Positions 5,944 through 10,631 of a stretch of 10,631 nt of DNA are shown here, piece after piece. This stretch comes from an uncultured Oscillospiraceae bacterium (GTDB lineage Bacteria; Bacillota; Clostridia; Oscillospirales; Oscillospiraceae), in the NCBI GenBank assembly GCA_934623575.1, contig CAKTVL010000037.1:1-10631 (forward strand), given 5' to 3'. Both the position numbers and the translations under genes were made by a program. The notes beneath the pieces were generated by a model that had not been told where the DNA came from, searched no databases, and saw nothing but the letters and a program-made list of their open reading frames with translations. Numbering within the stretch: position 1 is the first letter of the stretch; each line of letters begins with the position of its first letter.

Positions 5944-7125
5944 ATGAAGCACGGGAGACGGCTGTTGTGCGCGGTGCTGGCGCTGCTGATGCTGGTGTCC
6001 GCCGCCGCGGTGCTCTCCGTCCGGCCGGCCTATGCGGCGAAAACGGAGGAGGAGCTGGCGGAGGAGGCGCGCAAGGCGGCACAGGTGGCCGCGCTGGAGC
6101 AGAAGAAGCGGGAGCAGGAGGAGAAGCTGAAGGAGCTGGAAAAGCAGATCGCTGAGGCCAAGGCCAAGAAGAACGACGTGATGGCCACCAAGAATTTGCT
6201 GGACCAGCGGAACCAGCTGCTGCTGGAGCAGATCGACGACACCCAAGGTCAGATCGAGGACGCCGCCGCGCAGATCCAGCGGTACGAGCTGCTGGAGGAG
6301 GAGCAGTATGCGCTGTTCTGCCAGCAGGTGCGCAGCGAGGAGGAGCGGGGGAGCCTGAGCTATCTGTCGGTGCTGTTCAAGGCCACCAGCATGGCGGACC
6401 TGCTGAACCGGATGGAGTTTGTCAACGAGGTGGCGGAATATAATAAGACGCTGATCTCCGCATTGCAGGAGACGAGGGAGAACATCAAGGCCGAGAAGAC
6501 GGAGATGGAGGCCAAGGAGGCCGAGCTGGGAGAGCAGCAGGACGAGCTGCAGGGCAAGCTGGACGAGACCACCAAGCTGATGAACGAGTATGCCGCCGAC
6601 CAGAAGGCGCTGGAGCAGATCTACGCCGCCGAGGAAAAGGCGGCGGATGAGATCGCGGCCCAGATCGACTCGCTGCTGGCGGATTCCGACGTGATCCCCA
6701 GCGCCGAGGGCTTTATCTGGCCGGTGTCCTCCAGCCGGAAGATCAGCTCGCCCATCGGCTCCCGCGTGGCGCCGGGCGGCTTCGGCAGCACCAACCACAA
6801 GGGCGTGGACATCTGCAACGTGGGCTATACCAGCAGCATTTACGCGGTGAAGAGCGGCAAGGTGCTGCTGACCAACACCAGCGGCTACGGCGGCGGGTAC
6901 GGCAACTATGTGGTCATCGACCACGGAGGCGGACTGACCACGCTGTATGCCCACATGAGCAGTGTGAAGGTCAGCGAGGGACAGATGGTGTCCCAGGGCA
7001 CGGTGATCGGCATCACCGGCTCCACCGGTGCGTCCACCGGCCCGCATCTGCACTATGAGGTGCGCATCAACGGCGTGTACCAGAACCCGCTGAATTACCT
7101 GTCCGGGTATATTAAGGCGTGGTAA
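5944..7125 (+). CDS. Secreted coiled-coil M23 (LytM/EnvC-type) peptidoglycan endopeptidase
   Basis: This is a probable FtsEX-controlled cell-wall hydrolase of 393 residues. A signal peptide (residues 1-31, ending AYA) precedes a long, highly charged coiled coil at about 34-245, rich in E, K and Q. The C-terminal M23 domain (about 255-385) keeps every residue expected of an active zinc endopeptidase: zinc ligands His285, Asp289 (NHKGVD) and His370, and catalytic His337 (YAHMS) and His368 (GPHLHYE). E. coli EnvC has a degenerate M23 site and only activates amidases, so this protein may cut peptide cross-links itself. AAGGAG at 5930-5935 sets the ATG at 5944, 16 bases after ftsX. The operon ends at the terminator 7142-7178. 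The architecture resembles EnvC more than PcsB (CHAP domain) or CwlO (NlpC/P60). The link to FtsEX is inferred from gene order and domain layout. Confidence 0.92.
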   Translation: MKHGRRLLCAVLALLMLVSAAAVLSVRPAYAAKTEEELAEEARKAAQVAALEQKKREQEEKLKELEKQIAEAKAKKNDVMATKNLLDQRNQLLLEQIDDTQGQIEDAAAQIQRYELLEEEQYALFCQQVRSEEERGSLSYLSVLFKATSMADLLNRMEFVNEVAEYNKTLISALQETRENIKAEKTEMEAKEAELGEQQDELQGKLDETTKLMNEYAADQKALEQIYAAEEKAADEIAAQIDSLLADSDVIPSAEGFIWPVSSSRKISSPIGSRVAPGGFGSTNHKGVDICNVGYTSSIYAVKSGKVLLTNTSGYGGGYGNYVVIDHGGGLTTLYAHMSSVKVSEGQMVSQGTVIGITGSTGASTGPHLHYEVRINGVYQNPLNYLSGYIKAW

Positions 7126-7141
7126 GGCAATGGACTTTTTT

Positions 7142-7178
7142 AACAAGCTGTCCCATAGGATGGGACAGCTTGTTTTTT
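7142..7178 (+). terminator. Rho-independent terminator of the fts operon
   Basis: ACAAGCTGTCCCA (7143-7155) pairs perfectly with TGGGACAGCTTGT (7161-7173) around a TAGGA loop, then T residues to 7178. It lies 17 bases after the peptidase stop codon. Confidence 0.95.
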
Positions 7179-7179
7179 G

Positions 7180-7254
7180 CTTGTGGGAGGGGGATAGACC
7201 CGTAGGGAGAACGTCCGCCCCGACGAAAGGAACAGGGGGTGCGAACCCCACAAG
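7180..7254. other. Structured intergenic segment with nested inverted repeats
   Basis: The outer arms CTTGTGGG (7180-7187) and the complementary CCACAAG ending at 7254 enclose a small hairpin, GGGGT (7236-7240) with ACCCC (7245-7249) on a GCGA loop. In between lies GTAGGG...GTCCGCCCCGACG, which resembles the repeat near 4128-4147. No promoter of consensus type is visible. It may be remains of an intergenic repeat or the leader of the next gene. Confidence 0.4.
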
Positions 7255-7277
7255 GGGGAGATAAGGGGGAGGAAGAG

Positions 7278-8033
7278 ATGGTCGTATATTTGGCGCTTGG
7301 GCGGAGGACGGAGGTGACGGTGCGGCAGGCGGAGGGCATGCCGCTGTGGTGTGTGACGGTGGGGCAGGGGCTGCTGGCCCGGCGGCGGTGCGTGCGGCTG
7401 CTGCGGGACCTGTGGGACCGGGGCGCGCGGCGGTATATCTGCCGGGAGGCCCCGCTGGCGGCGTTGGCGGAGACGGCGGGGCTGACGCCGTATCCGGTGC
7501 TGCCGCTGCGCCTGGCGCTGCTGGAAAAGCTGCTGGCGGTGCAGTGCCCGGCGGGGGCGGCGGAGGGCGCTGCGGTGCTGCGCTGCGGGAGCGGCGGGGA
7601 GGAGGTCGCCGGTGGGGCGCTGCCGGTGCTGGCTGCGTGGGCGCGGTGCGTGCGGCTGGACATGGAGCGGCCGGAGGTGCTGGCGGGGGAGCTGCTGTAT
7701 CGCTGGGGCGTGGCCGCCGGGGACGGGGGACGGCCGGTGGCGGTGACGGTGGTGTGCGGCGCGGTGCAGGAGCTGCCGGCGGGGCCGGTGGTGTATCTGA
7801 CGGAGGACTGCGCCGCGCGGCAGCGGCTGGAGTGGACGGCGCCAGGGGCGGAGAAGCTGCCGGTGCCGGCGACAGAGGCGCTGGCGGCGGCACTGGTGGA
7901 GGCGGGAAGGTGGCGGGCGGCGGATATCCGCGTGTTGGGGTGCGATGCAGAGACAGAAAAGCCCCCGCAGGGGCGACCCTGCGGGGGAGAGGGACGGAGG
8001 GGGGCTCAGCCCTTAGCGTGGTGGGAGAAATAG
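7278..8033 (+). CDS. Uncharacterised Ala/Arg/Leu-rich protein, function unknown
   Basis: I do not recognise this 251-residue protein. The start is ATG 7278, a few bases after a GGGGGAGGAAG ribosome binding site; an upstream in-frame GTG at 7239 precedes that site and is unlikely. Codon third positions are almost all G or C, as in rsuA and ftsX, which supports real coding. There is no signal peptide or membrane helix. Visible stretches are LALGRRTEVTVRQ, WCVTVGQGLLARRR, LLRDLWDRGARRYI, VRLDMERPEVLAGELLYRWG and PVAVTVVCGAVQELPAGPVVYL. A short internal Cys-containing strand pattern might suggest an alpha/beta fold, but no catalytic motif stands out. The last 28 codons cross the minus-strand deaminase terminator hairpin (7962-7987) and overlap the deaminase end by 28 bases. 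The C-terminal tail is low-complexity and may be a readthrough extension. No terminator follows on this strand. Confidence 0.65.
   Translation: MVVYLALGRRTEVTVRQAEGMPLWCVTVGQGLLARRRCVRLLRDLWDRGARRYICREAPLAALAETAGLTPYPVLPLRLALLEKLLAVQCPAGAAEGAAVLRCGSGGEEVAGGALPVLAAWARCVRLDMERPEVLAGELLYRWGVAAGDGGRPVAVTVVCGAVQELPAGPVVYLTEDCAARQRLEWTAPGAEKLPVPATEALAAALVEAGRWRAADIRVLGCDAETEKPPQGRPCGGEGRRGAQPLAWWEK
7957..7987 (-). terminator. Terminator of the minus-strand deaminase gene, inside the convergent ORF
   Basis: CCCCCGCAGGG (7962-7972) pairs with CCCTGCGGGGG (7977-7987) on a four-base loop. Read on the minus strand, the stem is followed by CTTTTCT, a modest T-run, so it suits the deaminase gene ending at 8006. 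Read on the plus strand, there is no T-run. Confidence 0.75.
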
Positions 8034-8470
8034 TCCTGCAGGACGGCGAGACTTTCCTGCCGCAGGACGCCGGAGGTGACCTGGGGATGCCAGAAGGAGT
8101 TGTCAAACACCATTTTGGAGCAATTGCAGCCCTCGTTGCCCAGAAGGTGCTCCAGGTCATCGTTGCTGGCACCGTAGACCAGGCGGCCCAGCTTGACCCA
8201 GACCAGGGCGCCGCTGCACATGAAGCAGGGCTCACAACTGGAATAGAGGGTGTAGTCCCGCAGGTCGGTGATGGCGGTCTCGGCGCAGAAGGTGCGGATG
8301 AGGCCGGCCTCGCCGTGGAAGGTGGGGTCGTGCCGGGTATAGATCTGGTTTTCGTTGGTGAATACCACCTGGCCGTCCTTTACCAGTACGGCGCCGAAGG
8401 GCTCATTGCCATGGGCAACGGCCTGGCGGGACAGCTGGATGGCCTGCTTCATAAATACTTCGTCGTTCAT
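8006..8470 (-). CDS. Nucleoside/base deaminase of the cytidine deaminase superfamily
   Basis: A zinc-dependent deaminase of 154 residues, related to the guanine deaminase/TadA group; it hydrolyses an amino group from a base or nucleoside in the cytoplasm. The zinc site is visible: His52 with catalytic Glu54 in FHGEAGLIR, and Cys82/Cys85 in SSCEPCFMCSGA. The substrate-side block GNEPFGAVLVKDGQVV and the late WVKLGRLVYGAS are also typical. The proton-shuttle motif is HGE instead of the commoner HAE. It is unlikely to be the essential tRNA-editing TadA, whose usual tRNA-contact sequence I do not see, so the substrate is uncertain. The start is ATG 8470 behind AGGAGGAG on the minus strand; longer frames upstream enter the divergent greA. 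The gene is monocistronic, with its own promoter and terminator. Confidence 0.85.
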   Translation of the reverse strand: MNDEVFMKQAIQLSRQAVAHGNEPFGAVLVKDGQVVFTNENQIYTRHDPTFHGEAGLIRTFCAETAITDLRDYTLYSSCEPCFMCSGALVWVKLGRLVYGASNDDLEHLLGNEGCNCSKMVFDNSFWHPQVTSGVLRQESLAVLQDYFSHHAKG

Positions 8471-8515
8471 CGTATGTGCTCCTCCTGTGGGAAAGGTTGA
8501 TCTGTGACGGCTTCC

Positions 8516-8544
8516 ATTATAAGGCCGGGGGCGGGGAGGTGCAA
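8516..8544 (-). promoter_or_regulatory. Sigma-A promoter of the deaminase gene
   Basis: On the minus strand TTGCAC (8544-8539) and TATAAT (8521-8516) are 17 bases apart, 45 bases before the start codon. It diverges from the greA promoter, whose -35 box lies 66 bases away. Confidence 0.88.
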
Positions 8545-8609
8545 GCATTTTGAACAGAGGAATGGGGGAAAAGGTGCGCAGATTTGAGCGGCAGACGCTA
8601 TTTCCTCGC

Positions 8610-8638
8610 TTGACATACGGCGGGAAAGTTACTATAAT
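8610..8638 (+). promoter_or_regulatory. Perfect-consensus sigma-A promoter of greA-lysS
   Basis: TTGACA (8610-8615) and TATAAT (8633-8638), 17 bases apart, match the sigma-70/sigma-A consensus at all twelve positions. Transcription should start near 8645, leaving a 60-base leader with two adjacent small palindromes. Confidence 0.95.
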
Positions 8639-8661
8639 GCAACGTGACATATTGTTTATAT

Positions 8662-8688
8662 CCCGCATGACGGGTATCCTTAAGGATA
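8662..8688 (+). promoter_or_regulatory. Paired hairpins in the greA leader
   Basis: CCCG (8662-8665) and CGGG (8671-8674) form a short hairpin on a CATGA loop. It is followed with no gap by the perfect 14-bp palindrome TATCCTTAAGGATA (8675-8688). The ribosome binding site (AAAGGGAAG) begins two bases later. This could be a leader RNA structure or an operator just downstream of the start of transcription. Confidence 0.45.
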
Positions 8689-8704
8689 GAAAGGGAAGTG
8701 CAGC

Positions 8705-9181
8705 ATGGCTAAGGAATTCAAAATGAGTCAGGCTCGGTTCGACGAGCTGAAGCAGGAGCTGGAGTACAGCAAGACCACCCGCGCCGACGAGGTGGCGGAG
8801 CTTATCAAGGAGGCCCGCGGCTTCGGCGACCTCAGCGAGAACAGCGAGTACGACGAGGCGAAGAACGAGCAGGGCAAGCTCTACTCCCGTATCGCCGAGC
8901 TGGAGGACATCCTGCTCCATGCCGTGATCGTGGACGAGTCCGAGATGGACTCCGACAAGATCTCCATCGGCTGCACCGTGACCGTGACCAATCTGGACAC
9001 ACGAAAGCAGCTGCCCGCCTATAAGATCGTCGGCTCTCAGGAGGCCGACGTGATGAGCCGCGCTATCAGCGAAGACTCTCCTTTTGGCAAGGCGCTGATG
9101 GGCCGCAAGGCGGGCGAGGAAGTGACGGTGGAGGCACCCAAGGGCATCATCCACTACCGGATCGACAAGATCGAGCGATAA
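8705..9181 (+). CDS. greA: Transcription elongation factor GreA
   Basis: GreA enters the secondary channel of stalled, backtracked RNA polymerase and stimulates cleavage of the 3' RNA end. The protein is full length (158 residues). The N-terminal coiled coil (about 1-75) includes the family block GFGDLSENSEYDEAK. Asp42 and Glu45 at its tip are the acidic pair that coordinates magnesium in the polymerase active site. The C-terminal FKBP-like domain carries IGCTVTV, YKIVGSQEAD and a SEDSPFGKALMGRKAGEEV stretch, ending in the usual short basic strand. The start ATG 8705 follows AAAGGGAAG. It is driven by the consensus promoter at 8610-8638 and is followed 44 bases later by lysS in the same direction, a pairing common in Firmicutes and probably an operon. 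Confidence 0.97.
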   Translation: MAKEFKMSQARFDELKQELEYSKTTRADEVAELIKEARGFGDLSENSEYDEAKNEQGKLYSRIAELEDILLHAVIVDESEMDSDKISIGCTVTVTNLDTRKQLPAYKIVGSQEADVMSRAISEDSPFGKALMGRKAGEEVTVEAPKGIIHYRIDKIER

Positions 9182-9183
9182 AC

Positions 9184-9201
9184 ACCGCCGAAGGCGGCGG
9201 T
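9184..9201 (+). other. Small GC hairpin in the greA-lysS spacer
   Basis: CCGCC (9185-9189) pairs with GGCGG (9193-9197) on a GAA loop. There is no T-run, so it is not a terminator. It may mark an mRNA processing or stability site between the two genes. Confidence 0.5.
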
Positions 9202-9225
9202 ACGACAGATAAAGGAGGCTGCATT

Positions 9226-10631
9226 ATGGCAGACGAGACCAACCGCAACATCAACGAACAGCCCCAGGCCCAGCAGGACATGGGCGAGCTGCTGCGCATC
9301 CGCCGCGAGAAGCTGAAGGCTTTGCAGGACGAGGGGCGCGACCCCTTTACCATCACCAAGTTCGATGTGACGCATCACACCCAGGACATCAAGGACAACT
9401 TTGACGCCATGGAGGGCCAGAAGGTGGCCGTGGCGGGCCGGCTGATGAGCAAGCGCGGCATGGGTAAGGTGTCCTTCTGCGATCTGCAGGACAAGACCGG
9501 CCGCATCCAGATCTACGCCCGGAAGGACGAGATGGATGAGGACAGCTATAACCGCTTCAAGAAGTACGACATCGGCGACATCGTGGGTGTCAACGGCGAG
9601 GTGTTCCGCACCCAGCGGGGCGAGATGTCCGTCCGCGCCCGGGAGATCACGCTGCTGAGCAAGTCTTTGCGGCCGCTGCCGGAGAAGTTCCACGGCCTGA
9701 CCGACAAGGAGGCGCGGTATCGCCAGCGGTATGTGGACCTGATCATGAACCCGGAGAGCAAGCGGAACTTCGAGATCCGCAGCCGGTTCGTGGCGTATCT
9801 GCGCCGGTATCTGGACGGCCTGGGCTTCATGGAGGTGGAGACGCCCGTTCTCAGCCCCATCGCCGGCGGCGCAAATGCCCGGCCCTTCATCACCCACCAC
9901 AACGCCCAGGACATCGACATGTATATGCGCATCGCCACCGAGCTGCACCTGAAGCGGCTGATCGTGGGCGGACTGGAGCGCGTGTATGAGGTGGGCCGTA
10001 TCTTCCGCAACGAGGGCATGGACACCAAGCACAACCCGGAGTTCACCACCTGCGAGCTGTATCAGGCGTACACCAACCTGGACGGCATGATGGACATTCT
10101 GGAGGGCATCCTCACCGGTGCGGCCAAGGAGATCCTGGGCAGCTATCACGTCCAGTGGCTGGGCCACGACATCGACCTGACGCCCTCGTGGCAGCGGGTG
10201 ACCATGGCCGACGCGGTGAAGAACGTCACCGGCGCGGACTTCATGGCCTGCATCGGCGACGCCGACAAGGGCGTGGAGCTGGCCAAGAGCGCGGGCGTGG
10301 ACATGGACGGCGTGCCCCACACCTGGGGCAACGCGCTGTACGAGACCTTCGACCAGAAGGTGGAGGAGACGCTGATCCAGCCCACCTTCATCACTATGTA
10401 TCCCGTGGAGGTCAGCCCGCTGGCCAAGCGCAGCCCCGAACAGCCGGAGCTGACGGAGCGCTATGAGATGTTCATCTGCGGCTGCGAGATGGGCAACGCC
10501 TTCAGCGAGCTGAATGACCCCATCGACCAGTACCAGCGCTTCAAGGCCCAGGCGGAGAAGCGGGCCAACGGCGACGAGGAGGCCGACATGATGGACGAGG
10601 ACTTCGTCATGGCGCTGGAGTACGGCATGCC
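9226..10631 (+). CDS. lysS: Lysyl-tRNA synthetase, class II (3' end outside window)
   Basis: LysRS charges tRNA-Lys with lysine, using ATP. The first 468 codons are present; roughly the last 30-40 residues lie beyond the window, judging from the usual class II length of near 500. The start ATG 9226 follows a perfect AAAGGAGG (9211-9218). After a short polar leader, residues about 60-165 form the OB-fold anticodon-binding domain (VAVAGRLMSKRGMGKVSFCDLQD). Class II motif 1 is at FMEVETPVL (about 201-209), and motif 2 is VGRIFRNEGMDTKHNPEFT (from 256), with the ATP-contacting Arg261 and Glu263. SPLAKRSP and GNAFSELNDPIDQ belong to the lysine-specific C-terminal half. The reading frame is uninterrupted. 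It is probably co-transcribed with greA. Confidence 0.97.
   Translation, partial: MADETNRNINEQPQAQQDMGELLRIRREKLKALQDEGRDPFTITKFDVTHHTQDIKDNFDAMEGQKVAVAGRLMSKRGMGKVSFCDLQDKTGRIQIYARKDEMDEDSYNRFKKYDIGDIVGVNGEVFRTQRGEMSVRAREITLLSKSLRPLPEKFHGLTDKEARYRQRYVDLIMNPESKRNFEIRSRFVAYLRRYLDGLGFMEVETPVLSPIAGGANARPFITHHNAQDIDMYMRIATELHLKRLIVGGLERVYEVGRIFRNEGMDTKHNPEFTTCELYQAYTNLDGMMDILEGILTGAAKEILGSYHVQWLGHDIDLTPSWQRVTMADAVKNVTGADFMACIGDADKGVELAKSAGVDMDGVPHTWGNALYETFDQKVEETLIQPTFITMYPVEVSPLAKRSPEQPELTERYEMFICGCEMGNAFSELNDPIDQYQRFKAQAEKRANGDEEADMMDEDFVMALEYGM

Noticed and set aside
5824..8235. 803-codon minus-strand frame across the fts operon
   Set aside because: It is antisense to the peptidase gene and the 7278-8033 gene, is Pro/Ala-rich, and has no start signals.
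7346..8500. Gly/Ala-rich plus-strand frame of 384 codons
   Set aside because: It is a frame-shifted shadow of the 7278-8033 gene and then antisense to the deaminase; the composition is typical of an out-of-frame translation of GC-rich coding DNA.

Overview
The window is a chromosomal stretch from a GC-rich Gram-positive anaerobe. The best guess is the class Clostridia, family Oscillospiraceae (Flavonifractor/Oscillibacter-like). This rests on a DUF4830 lipoprotein, an ftsE-ftsX-M23 peptidase operon, greA followed by lysS, strong AGGAGG ribosome binding sites, consensus sigma-A promoters with 17-base spacers, and G/C-ending codons. The placement is inferred from gene content and style, not from a search. 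Nothing looks like a phage, transposon, CRISPR array or defence island.

Layout. At 1-365 lies the 3' end of tuf (EF-Tu), closed by a strong bidirectional terminator. A C/G-run hairpin follows, then a convergent lipoprotein gene on the minus strand (565-1017). Positions 1071-2089 hold no gene I can support. This G- and purine-rich gap contains diverged direct repeats and, at 1809-1868, a bulged hairpin running into a tandem 10-base repeat. Next come rsuA (2090-2806, 16S rRNA pseudouridine synthase) and a PucR/CdaR-type regulator (2958-4052) with its own promoter and terminator. The cell-division operon ftsE-ftsX-M23 peptidase (4364-7125) follows, with a good promoter, tight spacing and a terminator. 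An unrecognised 251-residue protein (7278-8033) runs tail-to-tail into a minus-strand nucleoside deaminase (8006-8470). The deaminase and greA are divergent, each with a near-consensus promoter. greA (8705-9181) and lysS (9226 to the window edge, 3' truncated) close the window.

How the genes work together. Most are housekeeping: translation (tuf, rsuA, lysS), transcript cleavage (greA) and cell-wall splitting at division. In the last group, FtsEX is an ABC-type mechanotransmitter and the secreted coiled-coil M23 enzyme is its probable effector. The regulator, deaminase, lipoprotein and unknown protein have no obvious pathway partner here.

I do not see a convincing new biological system. The items most worth a second look are the 1-kb gene-free repeat-bearing gap, the unknown protein whose reading frame crosses the deaminase terminator, the FtsEX operon with an apparently active M23 effector, and several structured intergenic or leader elements.
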